NCBI RefSeq assembly: GCF_020510585.1
Contig: NZ_CP075190.1
Location: 4,276,001 to 4,340,000 of the forward strand
From: Ferribacterium limneticum
GTDB lineage: Bacteria; Pseudomonadota; Gammaproteobacteria; Burkholderiales; Rhodocyclaceae
Direction: 5' to 3'
Length of the DNA: 64,000 nt
Below the pieces are notes generated by a model that saw only the letters and a list, made by a program, of their open reading frames with translations, did no database searches and was not told the origin of the DNA. Both the position numbers and the translations under genes were made by a program. This document shows, piece by piece, positions 1-8,284 of this stretch; the first letter of the stretch is position 1; each line of letters opens with the position of its first letter.

Positions 1-696
1 ATCTCGGCGCTCGATGTCAACGGCGTCGGCTTCGTGCAGCTACAGCCTGATGTCAACGTGCCTTACCTGTTCAGTTTCATTGAACATGGCGCCTATCGCG
101 CGCTCAGCATCGATGGCAGTACGCAATTCGGTGCCAATGAAATCACCGTAAGCTATTCGGTTTCCGGTTCCGGCAACTTTCTTGACCAAAGTGCGCTGCG
201 CATGTCGGCCGGGCGGATCGATCTGTTCTCCGACCCGAATCTGGATTTCGGCACCGGCGCGACCAATTATGGCGCCGACAATGGCACCCGCTTCGCCAGT
301 TTCGAGATTGTCGACGGCTACCTGGCAAACGAACAGGGGCTGTTTATTGTGAATGCCCGCGGCATTGCCGGCAGTTTTGCCGAGGGTTATCTCTTCAACG
401 CCGCCGGCACCGATCTGGCGACACTCTCGAACGTTCAGCTCGAACTGGCCCTGTTCAATCAGCCGAGTATCCCGGATGGTCCGATCATCTCGGGGATTGT
501 CTGCGGCTTGGCCCAGGCCTGTCCGAACGGCACAGTTTCCCTCTCACCGCTGGCGTATACCGTCCAGGACAAAGGCTCGGTAGCCATTTCTGCAGTGCCC
601 GAACCCGAGTCGTCAGCCATGCTGCTGGCTGGACTTGGCCTGGTCGCCGCCCTGACCCGTCGCCGTCGTTCGCCGCACAGGTCCGAACACATTTGA
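1..696 (+). CDS. PEP-CTERM sorting domain protein (5' end outside window)
   Basis: The frame is open from base 1, so the true start and signal peptide lie upstream; the first in-window start is a GTG at 34. The C-terminus has the tripartite sorting signal: a VPEPES motif, a hydrophobic stretch (MLLAGLGLVAAL) and a basic tail (TRRRRS). Such proteins are cut and anchored by exosortase during export and are usually tied to exopolysaccharide or floc formation. The body is rich in Gly, Ser, Asn and Thr and lacks any catalytic motif I know. It could belong to the flocculation-associated PEP-CTERM group of Rhodocyclales, but I cannot confirm that from this fragment. Confidence 0.85.
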   Translation: MSALDVNGVGFVQLQPDVNVPYLFSFIEHGAYRALSIDGSTQFGANEITVSYSVSGSGNFLDQSALRMSAGRIDLFSDPNLDFGTGATNYGADNGTRFASFEIVDGYLANEQGLFIVNARGIAGSFAEGYLFNAAGTDLATLSNVQLELALFNQPSIPDGPIISGIVCGLAQACPNGTVSLSPLAYTVQDKGSVAISAVPEPESSAMLLAGLGLVAALTRRRRSPHRSEHI

Positions 697-714
697 TCAA
701 CAGATCTGCCCGAT

Positions 715-750
715 GAAAATGGCGCGACTTCGTTCGCGCCATTTTCATTT
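715..750 (+). terminator. Rho-independent terminator after PEP-CTERM gene
   Basis: A 13-bp inverted repeat (715-727 with 734-746) around a short CTTCG-containing loop, with T-rich flanking sequence, 19 bases after the stop codon. The right arm runs into a copy of the dispersed repeat. Confidence 0.75.
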
Positions 751-795
751 GTCAGCCTTTTTCACGTTTCACATGGAAAACCCGGTTGACCGCGG
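741..795 (+). repeat. Dispersed repeat, long form (copy 1)
   Basis: Order of blocks: ATTTTCATTTG, then GCCTTTTT, then the long-form insert ACGTTTCACATGGAAAAC, then the core CCGGTTGACCGC. It overlaps the end of the PEP-CTERM terminator. Compare the other long copies at 50405-50460 and 57829-57881. Confidence 0.75.
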
Positions 796-1066
796 GCATG
801 CCATGCCAACCCGATAAAAAACCTGTCGCTACCACCCGACACCACCGCTCTTGAAAACAAGCCAACTCATTGTTAAAAAACAATAATCATCGGCCAACAC
901 GCCGATCAGCATATGACATTAGCGTTATTGTGCATGCAAATGGAATTCATTAGGCTTGATTCCCGCCTTGGTGCCGCCACCGCTTCTGCCACGCCAATCG
1001 GCGTTTGCATGGAGCAGACCCGCCACAGGCAACGTCATCAACCTGATTTACAGAAAGAAGCTAACC

Positions 1067-1465
1067 ATGTCTTTGATCAAATGGACCCATGAGGAATTCG
1101 CCACCAGCGTCGAGCAGCACGATGAAGAGCACAAGCATCTGTTCGCTCTGCTCAACGGATTGCATGCCTCGGTTGGCACCGGCGAACGTACATCCATCGG
1201 CAGGTCGCTGGACGGCTTGATTGCCTTCGTCGCCCAGCATTTCTCGGCCGAGGAGGAGAACATGCGCAAGGTTGGCTACCCGGCCATCGACCAGCACCTC
1301 CTCGAGCACGACAAGCTGGTGAAGACCTGCATCAACCTGCAACAGCAGTTCCATGCCGGGCACACCGACATCACCGAGGAAACCACCGCCTTCCTGCGCG
1401 ACTGGCTCAAGCAGCATATTCCGCAGGTCGATCGCCAGTACGGCCCGGCCCTGTCGGCCATCTAA
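1067..1465 (+). CDS. Bacteriohemerythrin
   Basis: A 132-residue single-domain hemerythrin, the usual size for the family, which binds O2 at a non-haem di-iron centre. All ligand positions are visible: His22, the His58-x3-Glu62 pair, the His77-x3-His81 pair and His117-x4-Asp122. The ATG at 1067 (MSLIKWTHEE) was chosen over upstream in-frame starts because it sits at the conserved family N-terminus and follows an AG-rich ribosome site. It is monocistronic, with a terminator 40 bases downstream. Likely roles are oxygen storage or sensing in a microaerophile. Confidence 0.93.
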   Translation: MSLIKWTHEEFATSVEQHDEEHKHLFALLNGLHASVGTGERTSIGRSLDGLIAFVAQHFSAEEENMRKVGYPAIDQHLLEHDKLVKTCINLQQQFHAGHTDITEETTAFLRDWLKQHIPQVDRQYGPALSAI

Positions 1466-1505
1466 CCCTGAGCGCTAGGGAGACTTGCTCTCCCACTCCC
1501 CCTTT

Positions 1506-1536
1506 GCCGGACGGCTCTGCCGCCCGGTTTTTTTTG
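1506..1536 (+). terminator. Rho-independent terminator after hemerythrin
   Basis: A GC-rich stem (CCGGACGGC with GCCGCCCGG, one mismatch) with a 3-base loop, followed directly by a run of eight T. It ends the hemerythrin transcript. Confidence 0.8.
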
Positions 1537-1629
1537 GCCTTTTCGGCAGCTTCATGGGGATTCGCCCCCTGTGTCCCAAGAAGCCTGTTTCTCTTAAATT
1601 CCTGGCAGCCAGTTGTCCGTTAATCCTGA

Positions 1630-2634
1630 CTAATTCCGCCGCACCAGATTGGCCAGCGCCGCCTTGTCGCGGATGCCGAGCTTGGCGTAGATGTTCTTCA
1701 GGTGGTTGCGCACGGTGGCCGGCGCGATGTACATCGTGCCGGCAATTTCATGGTAGCTGCGCCCTTCGGCGAAGCGCCGGGCAACGTCGAGTTCGCGCGG
1801 GCTCAACTGGTCGATGGGCAGACGCTGGCGGACGCGCAGCAACCACAAGTCGTTGATCTCTTCAACGCTGACGACGATCTGCGCGCCAACATGGCGGGCG
1901 CCCCCCTTGGCCCACAACTCGGCCGGCAACAGCGGGCCGTGCCAACCGGGCCATTCCAGCTGGAGCAGGGCGGCGAGGTCCGGACCGGCCGAAAACAGCA
2001 CGCCGCTTCGGTCGCAGATAGCGGTGGCGATGCGCATCGGGTTGGCCTGGCGGCGCTCCGGCGTAACCGATGCCAGGCGATTGATGCTCCACGCTTCGAC
2101 CAGGTGGGGCAGCAGGTTCTGCTTGAACTGCAGCTCGACATCGGTGAACGGGCGCCGTTTGTCGGCCCGATAGAAACCGGCGCCTTCAAGCAGGCCGATT
2201 TCCATATTGACGACGACTGTGCCGAGGATGTGCTCCATGCCGTATTGCCGGGCGTGGGCGACAACTTCGGGGACAAAGGGCTCGCCACCCTCCGGACCCA
2301 GCGCCGTGGCCCGGACCGTTTGCCCCGGCTGGGCCAGCGCCTTCTTCAAGACATTGTCGTGGTACTTGAGTTTTTCCCAGTTTTCCATCGTTTCCGGTGG
2401 CTGGCGGAAGGCAAAAACGGTATGGATTTTCGGCCCGGCAGCGTCGATTGTGCCGGCGGCCCAGAAGGCCGAATCGAATTCAAGCGCCTGGCGCGCCTCT
2501 TCCAGCGCCAGTTCCTGAAACTTGCTGGCCGGCGCGCTGGCAGCCAGCCGGTAAAGGCTGATCAACAGCTTGCCGAAACGGTCGAGCGCCCTTGGCCATT
2601 CCTCAACCCCCAACCTCTCGCCTGACTCAATCAT
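1630..2634 (-). CDS. LuxR-family transcriptional regulator
   Basis: A 334-residue protein with a C-terminal GerE/LuxR helix-turn-helix in the last 65 residues or so (PRELDVARRFAEG, then TVRNHLKNIYAKLGI). The N-terminal 260 residues match no sensor domain I can name and have no membrane segment, so the signal is unknown. The ATG at 2634 (MIESGERL) is preceded by a GGGAG ribosome site about 6 bases away; a TTG at 2649 in the same frame is less likely. It is transcribed alone, away from the small membrane genes at 2788. Targets cannot be inferred. Confidence 0.85.
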   Translation of the reverse strand: MIESGERLGVEEWPRALDRFGKLLISLYRLAASAPASKFQELALEEARQALEFDSAFWAAGTIDAAGPKIHTVFAFRQPPETMENWEKLKYHDNVLKKALAQPGQTVRATALGPEGGEPFVPEVVAHARQYGMEHILGTVVVNMEIGLLEGAGFYRADKRRPFTDVELQFKQNLLPHLVEAWSINRLASVTPERRQANPMRIATAICDRSGVLFSAGPDLAALLQLEWPGWHGPLLPAELWAKGGARHVGAQIVVSVEEINDLWLLRVRQRLPIDQLSPRELDVARRFAEGRSYHEIAGTMYIAPATVRNHLKNIYAKLGIRDKAALANLVRRN

Positions 2635-2787
2635 TCTCGCTCCCGGCAAAATGATGCATATGCGTTATTCATTCTAGGACATCGAACGACTATTCTCACT
2701 GCATATATCGAGCCGTCCAGATGGCGCTGTTATTGGCTTCCAGGCCGCTCTTGAAAAGTGAAATCGTTGTTGTCACGAGGGGCGAAA

Positions 2788-3027
2788 ATGAAACGCTATA
2801 TCTTCACATCATTGTCGGTGCTGGTTCTGGGTGCCGGGCTGGCCTTTGTCATCAAGCATGAGAGCGGCGACGCTGCTTCCGACTGTGTCGCTCTCGCCAA
2901 ACTCGCCGCCCGCTACCACCCATCCCAGCCGCCGGGCGACAACCCGATGGGCAGCGAAAAGCGCGCCTTCCAGCTCTGTGTCGCCGACCCCGTGGCTTTC
3001 AAGCGTCTATTCCACCGGGCGGCATAG
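2788..3027 (+). CDS. Small exported/membrane-anchored protein
   Basis: A 79-residue protein with a basic N-terminus and one hydrophobic segment (residues 4-21), then a short periplasmic part with two Cys. The ATG at 2788 follows a GAGGGG ribosome site; the in-frame ATG at 2758 lacks one. I recognise no family. Its stop codon overlaps the GTG start of the next gene by one base, so the two are translationally coupled. Confidence 0.6.
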   Translation: MKRYIFTSLSVLVLGAGLAFVIKHESGDAASDCVALAKLAARYHPSQPPGDNPMGSEKRAFQLCVADPVAFKRLFHRAA

Positions 3028-3380
3028 TGGCCGACATTTCCTGGGAAGAACTGGTCGGCTGGCTGTTTGTGACCACCAACAGCGGCCGCCTGCTCGCCTA
3101 CCTGCCGCAGATTGTCGCCACCGTACGTTGCCGGACCGGGGCGAAGAGCGTCTCGATTCTGACCTGGGGCTACTTCGGCATTGCCCATTTCGCGGCGCTG
3201 CTCTACGCCATCTACGTCCTCCACGATTCACGGTTGACCTGGGTATTTGCCGGCAATCTGGTCGTCACTCTCATTCTGGTCACGATCATTCTGTGGAAAC
3301 GCTACGGCTACATGACCAGTGGACATTGCCCGGCATTGGTGACCCAGGACGCGATAACGGACGGCGCGATGCGGCCGTGA
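3027..3380 (+). CDS. PQ-loop/SemiSWEET-like small membrane protein
   Basis: A 117-residue protein with three predicted transmembrane helices and a PQ-loop signature early in the chain (LLAYLPQIVATVR, then GAKSVSILTW). SemiSWEET proteins are three-helix half-transporters that dimerise to move sugars; lipid-biosynthesis-linked relatives also exist, so the substrate is open. The GTG start at 3027 overlaps the stop of the upstream gene (TAGTG), forming a two-gene operon that ends at the hairpin near 3388-3425. Confidence 0.65.
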   Translation: MADISWEELVGWLFVTTNSGRLLAYLPQIVATVRCRTGAKSVSILTWGYFGIAHFAALLYAIYVLHDSRLTWVFAGNLVVTLILVTIILWKRYGYMTSGHCPALVTQDAITDGAMRP

Positions 3381-3387
3381 AGGCAAT

Positions 3388-3425
3388 GAAATGGCGCCGA
3401 ACCGCCGGCGCCATTTCATTTTTGC
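3388..3425 (+). terminator. Rho-independent terminator merged with a dispersed repeat
   Basis: An AAATGGCGCCG / CGGCGCCATTT stem with a short loop, followed by CATTTTT. The right arm and T-tract are also the left end of dispersed repeat copy 2. It terminates the two-gene operon and may serve the converging exporter gene. Confidence 0.7.
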
Positions 3426-3452
3426 CCTTTTTTTCCGGTTGACCGTGGGATT
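3413..3452 (+). repeat. Dispersed repeat, short form (copy 2)
   Basis: ATTTCATTTTTGCCC arm, a T-rich spacer, then the core TCCGGTTGACCGTGGGATT. It lies between converging genes and overlaps the terminator hairpin. Confidence 0.8.
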
Positions 3453-3463
3453 CGCCGCAACGG

Positions 3464-4381
3464 CTATCCAGCAATCTCCGGCGCAGCCGGCTCGCCTCGC
3501 CCCGGCCGCAGCAGGCCGGCCAGCATCGTCCATTCATGCAGGCTCAGCCCGAGCAGGATCAGGCCGGTACCGAACCACAGGCGCAGGCCGATGCTCTCGC
3601 CGTTGAGCCAGTGGCCGAGCAGCAGCGCCATGACCGGGGTGATCAGCGTGATGAGCGCCACCTTCGAGGTTTCGAGGTGCTTGATCACGTAGTAATAGAG
3701 CGCGAAGCCGATCACCGAACCGAAGACGCCAAGGTACACAATGGCCGCCCCGGCGCGTGGCGGGACCATGTCAGGCAGTCGGCCGTCGGTCAGATACCAG
3801 ACCAGGCCAAAGAAGGGCAGCGCGACGGCCAGCGTGCCGACAGTGGTGGCGAGTGGCGGGCTATCGTCACCGATGCGCTTGAGCCAGACGAGACAGCCGG
3901 AATAAACGAAGACGGCAACGAGCAGCGCGACCAGACCGAGCAGCGCATTTTCATGCCCGAGGCTGTCACCGTGGATGAAAATCGTTGCCAGACCGAGCGC
4001 GCCGAGCAGCATGCCGATCAGCTTGAGACGCGTCAGTGAGCGCTCACCGAGAAACAGCGCGGCGAGGATGCCGGCGGCCAGCGGCGACAAGCCGAAGAGG
4101 ACAGAAATCAGCCCGGAATGAATGTAGCGCGCCGCCCAGTAGGTGAGCGCCATGGCGACGAACAGGCCAAGGCCGCCGACCAGATAGGCGCGACGCGCCC
4201 GGTCGTGCAGCGGAAAACGGATGCGCCAGACGATGATGACCGCGGCAGCGACAAGGACGCCGATCAGCATGCGGGCGAAGACGGCAAGGGCAAAACCGGT
4301 GCCCTCGGTACTCCACTGGATGGCCAATGGCGTGGTGGACCAGATCAGGATGATGCCGAGATAGGCGAAGGGTATGGACAC
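3464..4381 (-). CDS. EamA/DMT-family inner-membrane exporter
   Basis: A 305-residue protein with about ten hydrophobic segments in two repeats, as in the drug/metabolite transporter superfamily (EamA domains); related members export amino acids, metabolites or drugs. The start is the GTG at 4381 (VSIPFAYLGI), preceded by GGAG; longer in-frame starts would add a charged non-family tail. It follows the chorismate mutase gene with a 13-base gap, so both are probably co-transcribed on the minus strand. The substrate is unknown. Confidence 0.85.
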   Translation of the reverse strand: MSIPFAYLGIILIWSTTPLAIQWSTEGTGFALAVFARMLIGVLVAAAVIIVWRIRFPLHDRARRAYLVGGLGLFVAMALTYWAARYIHSGLISVLFGLSPLAAGILAALFLGERSLTRLKLIGMLLGALGLATIFIHGDSLGHENALLGLVALLVAVFVYSGCLVWLKRIGDDSPPLATTVGTLAVALPFFGLVWYLTDGRLPDMVPPRAGAAIVYLGVFGSVIGFALYYYVIKHLETSKVALITLITPVMALLLGHWLNGESIGLRLWFGTGLILLGLSLHEWTMLAGLLRPGRGEPAAPEIAG

Positions 4382-4394
4382 AGTATTCTCCGGT

Positions 4395-4712
4395 TCAGTG
4401 CGGTTGAGGCGAGGGCGGATGCATGGCGGCCTGGGCGAGGCGCTCGGCATCAATGAAGGCAGCGATCATGGCGCGCCAGGTCGCATCGACCACGGCGGGA
4501 TCGGCGCCCAGCTCGACGGCCAGCGCATCTACTTTCGCCAGTACCTGGGCGACCCGTTGCGGCGCTGGCACCTCCTCGGCGCTCTTCTTGAAGCCAGCCG
4601 CCTGCCGGACATAAGCGCCGCGTTCGGCAATCAGCGCCACCAGTTGGCGATCCAGACGATCGATGTTGTGGCGCACTTCCGCCAGCGAGGCACATTGGGC
4701 AAGACGAGTCAT
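4395..4712 (-). CDS. Chorismate mutase, AroQ-type
   Basis: A 105-residue all-helical protein of the AroQ/PchB fold: RHNIDRLDRQLVALIAERG near residues 14-32, with conserved Arg and Lys at active-site positions (R14, R31, K42 region). It converts chorismate to prephenate; the related isochorismate-pyruvate lyase cannot be ruled out. The ATG at 4712 is preceded by GGAAG. The EamA exporter lies directly downstream, so an exported aromatic metabolite is conceivable but speculative. Confidence 0.8.
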   Translation of the reverse strand: MTRLAQCASLAEVRHNIDRLDRQLVALIAERGAYVRQAAGFKKSAEEVPAPQRVAQVLAKVDALAVELGADPAVVDATWRAMIAAFIDAERLAQAAMHPPSPQPH

Positions 4713-4745
4713 GGCACTTCCTTTCGTTGAGGAAAAACAGGGAGA

Positions 4746-4782
4746 AAACAAAAAGGCCGCGGGTTTCAAATCCGCGGCCTTT
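4746..4782 (-). terminator. Rho-independent terminator after quinone reductase gene
   Basis: An 11-bp perfect stem (4752-4762 with 4772-4782) and a T-rich tail when read on the minus strand. It separates the 4912-5787 gene from chorismate mutase. Confidence 0.8.
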
Positions 4783-4911
4783 GCTGAAATCGGGTCAGAA
4801 AACTTCGACTATCTCACCCCGGGCCCCGGACAAACGGCAACGCGCCACGCACGCAGAATGCGGCGGCACGGGGCTTTCAGGACGAACAGGGAAATAGCAG
4901 AAATCATGGAT

Positions 4912-5787
4912 TCATTTTGCCGGCATATTGTGCAGTGCGTCAAGCGCCGGCTTGATCTGCGCGGCAATCGGCGTCGTCGGACGTCCGATCAACTGGCCCA
5001 ACTGATGGCTGTCATCGAACAGCGCGCCCTGAGCGGCGCCCGCATCGGAGTCGGCCAGCAAGCCGGCAAAGGCATCGGGCAATCCGGCGCCGACCAGCGC
5101 CGCCTTGAATTCGGCTTCGGGCAGGTTCTGGTAGACGACGGGCTGTCCGGACTGGCGCGCCACCTCGGCGGCCAGCTCGGCCAGCGAATAGCTTGCATCG
5201 CCGGCCAGTTCGTACACGCGTCCGGCCTGGTTGTCGGCGGTCAGCACCGCAGCAGCAGCGGCGGCGTAGTCGGCCCGGGCAGCCGAGGCAATCCGGCCAT
5301 CGCCGGCGCTGCCGATCAGCGCCCCGTACTGCAATGCCGTCGGCACGCTGGCCAGATAGTTTTCCGAATACCAGCCATTGCGCAGCAGCACGAAGGGCAC
5401 GCCTGAATCCTTGAGCAGCGCCTCGGTCGCCTTGTGTTCGGCGGCCAGCCCGAGCGGCGAGGTTTCGGCATGGAGCAGGCTGGTATAAGCGATCAGCTTG
5501 ACCCCGGCGCGGCTGGCCGCTTCGATGACGGCGTGGTGCTGCGGGAGGCGGCTGCCGACTTCGCTCGAAGAAATGAGCAGCAGCTTGTCCACCCCGCGGA
5601 AGGCGGCTTCCAGCGTCGCCGGCTGGTTGTAGTCGGCGTGCCGGACGTGCACGCCGCGCCCGGCCAGGTCGGCGACCCGATCCGGATTGCGCACGGCAGC
5701 CACAATTTCAGTGGCCGGCAATTTTTTCAATAACGCTTCGATGACAAGACGGCCGAGTTGGCCGGAGGCTCCGGTGATGGCGATCAT
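4912..5787 (-). CDS. qorB: NAD(P)H:quinone oxidoreductase, NmrA/SDR type (QorB-like)
   Basis: A 291-residue atypical short-chain dehydrogenase. The N-terminal Rossmann motif is ITGASGQLGRLV (residues 4-15), with an AAVRNPDR segment binding the NADPH ribose side. Family members reduce quinones or act as redox sensors (E. coli YtfG/QorB is 286 residues). It is divergent from an HxlR regulator, the same layout as ytfG-ytfH, which supports the assignment. A palindrome and direct repeats in the shared promoter suggest control by that regulator. Confidence 0.85.
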   Translation of the reverse strand: MIAITGASGQLGRLVIEALLKKLPATEIVAAVRNPDRVADLAGRGVHVRHADYNQPATLEAAFRGVDKLLLISSSEVGSRLPQHHAVIEAASRAGVKLIAYTSLLHAETSPLGLAAEHKATEALLKDSGVPFVLLRNGWYSENYLASVPTALQYGALIGSAGDGRIASAARADYAAAAAAVLTADNQAGRVYELAGDASYSLAELAAEVARQSGQPVVYQNLPEAEFKAALVGAGLPDAFAGLLADSDAGAAQGALFDDSHQLGQLIGRPTTPIAAQIKPALDALHNMPAK

Positions 5788-5836
5788 GGTTGAAACTCCT
5801 TGGGGCGGTTAAGAAGAAATGGCAGAATATCAACCA

Positions 5837-5874
5837 TACTAATTTTTAGTAAGTACGCACACAAAGGTAAGTAC
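5837..5874. promoter_or_regulatory. Probable HxlR operator between quinone reductase and regulator genes
   Basis: A perfect TACTAA-N3-TTAGTA palindrome (5837-5851), with two copies of GTAAGTAC (5849-5856 and 5867-5874) whose starts are 18 bases apart, all inside the 89-base divergent promoter. TACT/AGTA palindromes resemble sites of redox-sensing HxlR proteins such as YodB. Binding is inferred from position and symmetry. Confidence 0.65.
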
Positions 5875-5876
5875 CC

Positions 5877-6284
5877 ATGCACAACGATAACCCCCAAGTC
5901 GCCGAGGCGTCTGCCACACTGTCGGCGCGGATGCGGCGCGGCGACCTGTTCGCGGAAAAGTGCCCGTCGCGCGACGTCCTCAAACACGTCACCAGTCGCT
6001 GGGGCGTGCTCATCCTCGTCGCCTTGCTCGGCGGCACCCACCGCTTCAGCGACCTGCGCCGCAAGACCGCCGGCGTCAGCGAACGCATGCTCGCCCAGAC
6101 CCTGAAATGGCTCGAAGGCGACGGCTTTGTCGCCCGCAAGGCCTACCCGGTCGTCCCACCCCACGTCGAATACAGCCTGACCCCGCTCGGCCGCGAAGTC
6201 GCCATCAAGGTCGAAGCCCTGGCCGACTGGATCGAAGGAAACCTGCCGCAAATCATGGCCGCCCAGGTTCCGCCCGAGGCATGA
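5877..6284 (+). CDS. HxlR-family redox-type regulator (QorR/YtfH-like)
   Basis: A 135-residue winged-helix regulator with the HxlR pattern: CPSRDVLKHVTSRWGVLIL (residues 24-42), HRFSDLRRKTAGVSERMLAQTLKWLE, then EYSLTPLGRE. The single Cys near residue 24 is at the position used for thiol sensing in relatives that control quinone or aldehyde defence genes. It starts at the ATG 5877, just after the second GTAAGTAC repeat, so autoregulation is likely. It is divergent from the quinone reductase gene. Confidence 0.87.
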   Translation: MHNDNPQVAEASATLSARMRRGDLFAEKCPSRDVLKHVTSRWGVLILVALLGGTHRFSDLRRKTAGVSERMLAQTLKWLEGDGFVARKAYPVVPPHVEYSLTPLGREVAIKVEALADWIEGNLPQIMAAQVPPEA

Positions 6285-6377
6285 GCGGTGCCGGGACTGC
6301 TGGCCAACCGGGAAATCGCCTGGCGGTCATCAAGCCGGCGTAAAATAAGCGTTTTCTAATTTACATTGGAGTCCGCC

Positions 6378-6944
6378 ATGAAAGCTTTTCTCCCCGTTGC
6401 CTTGCTCCTGGCCGCCCTGCCCGCCCTGGCCCAGGACATCGCCGCGCTGACCGCCGAAACCAAGAAAGCCGTGCTGCCGGTTGTCCCCAAGGTGGTCGCC
6501 GCGATGCAGGAAGCCGTCGCCGAAAAGGGCGTGGCCGGAGCGATTCCCGTGTGCAAGGACCAGGCGCCGGAACTGATCAAGGCCAAGCGCCAGGAAACCG
6601 GCTGGGACATTCGCCGCGTCAGCCTCAAGACGCGCAACGCCGAGCGCGGCACGCCGGATTTGTGGGAGGTTCGCCAACTGGCCGATTTCAACATTCGCGC
6701 CGCCAATGGCGAGAAGATCGACACGATGGAAAAGAGCGAGATCGTCAGCATCGACGGCAAGCCAGTCTTCCGCTACATGAAAGCGCTGCCGGTCGGCGAC
6801 GTCTGCCTGAAGTGCCACGGTGCGGTCGATGGCATGGACGCCGGCCTCAAGGCCAAGCTCGCCGAGAGCTACCCGCACGATCAGGCGACCGGCTACAGCA
6901 AGGGCCAGATTCGCGGTGCGCTGACGGTGAAGCGTCCGCTGTAA
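6378..6944 (+). CDS. DUF3365 (Tll0287-like) haem-binding exported protein
   Basis: A 188-residue precursor with a signal peptide (cleavage probably after ALA, residues 16-18) and a DUF3365 domain. One haem-c attachment motif, CLKCH (Cys143, Cys146, His147), is present, as in redox-sensor domains of this family. The ATG at 6378 follows GGAG; the TTG at 6366 is part of that ribosome site. As a free-standing periplasmic haem protein it could be a small electron carrier or ligand sensor. It stands alone, with a hairpin (CGGACGGT/ACCGTCCG, about 6959-6988) downstream. Confidence 0.85.
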   Translation: MKAFLPVALLLAALPALAQDIAALTAETKKAVLPVVPKVVAAMQEAVAEKGVAGAIPVCKDQAPELIKAKRQETGWDIRRVSLKTRNAERGTPDLWEVRQLADFNIRAANGEKIDTMEKSEIVSIDGKPVFRYMKALPVGDVCLKCHGAVDGMDAGLKAKLAESYPHDQATGYSKGQIRGALTVKRPL

Positions 6945-7056
6945 CGCGCATGTCGGGGCGGACGGTCGCTAACGTGGCAACCGTCCGAAGGCGCTTTGAA
7001 CAGAGCGGCCAGTCAAGCACAATGGCATCTCGACCAGCTCCGGATGGAACAACCCC

Positions 7057-7245
7057 ATGCGCTCAACTGCAATCTTCGCCTTTTGCCTGCTCACCCTCGG
7101 CGGCTGCCAGACGGCCTACGAGGCAGGGCAGCAAAGCTCCGAACACCAATGCCGAAAACTGCCACCAGGCGAGGCGGAAAACTGCCTGGCAAGGATCAAC
7201 CGGCAGAGCTATTCCGACTACGAAAAGGAACGCAAGGCGAGATAG
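7057..7245 (+). CDS. Small lipoprotein
   Basis: A 62-residue protein with a lipoprotein signal peptide: basic start, hydrophobic FAFCLLTL core and lipobox LGGC (Cys17). The mature part is about 46 residues, hydrophilic, with two more Cys that may form a disulphide. No family recognised. It lies alone between the DUF3365 gene and the converging LysR gene. Confidence 0.65.
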   Translation: MRSTAIFAFCLLTLGGCQTAYEAGQQSSEHQCRKLPPGEAENCLARINRQSYSDYEKERKAR

Positions 7246-7283
7246 CGGGCCAGAGAGCGGCAGATTGAGCCTGCTCCCGAACG

Positions 7284-8201
7284 TCACTCCGACAGCCGCA
7301 GAGCTTCGCCCGAAACACCGCCCTTGCCGGCCAGATGGTCGAAGAGGGCGGCCGCCGCCGGGCCAAGGGCAGCCCGCGAACGAACGCACAATTGCAGATC
7401 GCGCGGCGCCCACGGATCGGTGATTTCTATCGTTTTGATGCCGTCCACCGCAGCAGAACGCGGCACCATGCCGATGCCGACCCCGGCCGCCACCATGCGA
7501 CAGACGGCACTGAAACTGCGCACCTGAATGCGTACATCGAGCCGACTGCCGAGGCGGGCAGCGTGGTTCATCATGAAGGTGTGGATGGCGCTGCCGGCGT
7601 GCAGGCAGACGAAGGGTTCGCCCAGCACGTCGGCGAAGGCCAGTTCCCTTTTGTCGGCCAGTGGGTGGCCGGGGGCGACGATGAGGACCAGCCGGTCCTG
7701 CCGATAGGGCCGGGTTTCGACGCCGGCCAGCCCGACGTCCGAAGCCACAACACCGATATCGACCTGCCCGGCCACCACGGCCTGGATGATCGCCGGGCTC
7801 GGCTGTTCTTCGAGGCTGACCCGGAGGCGCGGGTGTTCACGCAGGAAATCGCCGAGGTCTTCGGGCAAAAAACAGTTGATGGCGTTGGTGTTGGCAAACA
7901 CCGTGACCTGGCTGTTCAGGCCGCTGGCGTAGGGCGCCAGGTCGGCGTGCATCTGTTCGAGCTGGGCGAAGACTTGCCGGGCGTGGCGGAGCAGCGATTC
8001 ACCGGCCGCCGTCGGCGTCAGGCCGCGGGCATGGCGGGCGAAGAGCGGCACGCCGAGAGCGGCTTCAAGCTGGGTCAGGCGATGGCTGGCCGAGGACGGC
8101 GCCAGATGCACCTGTTCGGCAGCGCGGGTCAGGCTGCCGGAATCGGCGATGGCGGCGACCAGCCGCAGGTCGGGTAGATCGTAGCGCATGGTTTCGTCCA
8201 T
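7284..8201 (-). CDS. LysR-family transcriptional regulator
   Basis: A 305-residue regulator with an N-terminal winged helix-turn-helix (SLTRAAEQVHLAPSSASHRLTQLEAALGVPLFAR, residues 22-55) and a C-terminal type-2 periplasmic-binding-like effector domain. It is divergent from the EamA transporter gene at 8285 with an 83-base gap, the classic LysR arrangement, so that transporter is the likely target. A start four codons later (8189) is possible. Confidence 0.9.
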   Translation of the reverse strand: MDETMRYDLPDLRLVAAIADSGSLTRAAEQVHLAPSSASHRLTQLEAALGVPLFARHARGLTPTAAGESLLRHARQVFAQLEQMHADLAPYASGLNSQVTVFANTNAINCFLPEDLGDFLREHPRLRVSLEEQPSPAIIQAVVAGQVDIGVVASDVGLAGVETRPYRQDRLVLIVAPGHPLADKRELAFADVLGEPFVCLHAGSAIHTFMMNHAARLGSRLDVRIQVRSFSAVCRMVAAGVGIGMVPRSAAVDGIKTIEITDPWAPRDLQLCVRSRAALGPAAAALFDHLAGKGGVSGEALRLSE

Positions 8202-8284
8202 AACGAATGCTTGCTTTGGATAATACCAATTGCTCGCCGCACCAATGGCGTTTTTAATGGCATCTGGCCAATATCAACCCGGGA

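Larger units (their letters stand above)
697..1066. other. Intergenic region, no gene seen
   Basis: Holds the PEP-CTERM terminator and a long-form dispersed repeat. The rest is moderately AT-rich, with two small inverted repeats: ATTGTT/AACAAT near 870-887 and ATCGGC/GCCGAT near 888-905. A promoter for the hemerythrin gene must lie here, but I could not pick a convincing -35/-10 pair. No open frame looks real. Confidence 0.5.

Noticed and set aside
1702..2625. Long plus-strand frame opposite the LuxR gene, and similar long frames opposite oprC (12344-14632), the DUF3683 gene (52084-54399) and mnmG-parA
   Set aside because: They are antisense shadows in G+C-rich coding DNA with no family motifs; the opposite frames encode clear protein families.
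3228..3245. CACGGTTGACCTGGG inside the SemiSWEET-like gene as a further repeat copy
   Set aside because: Only the core resembles the family; the ATTTCAATTTT arm is absent.
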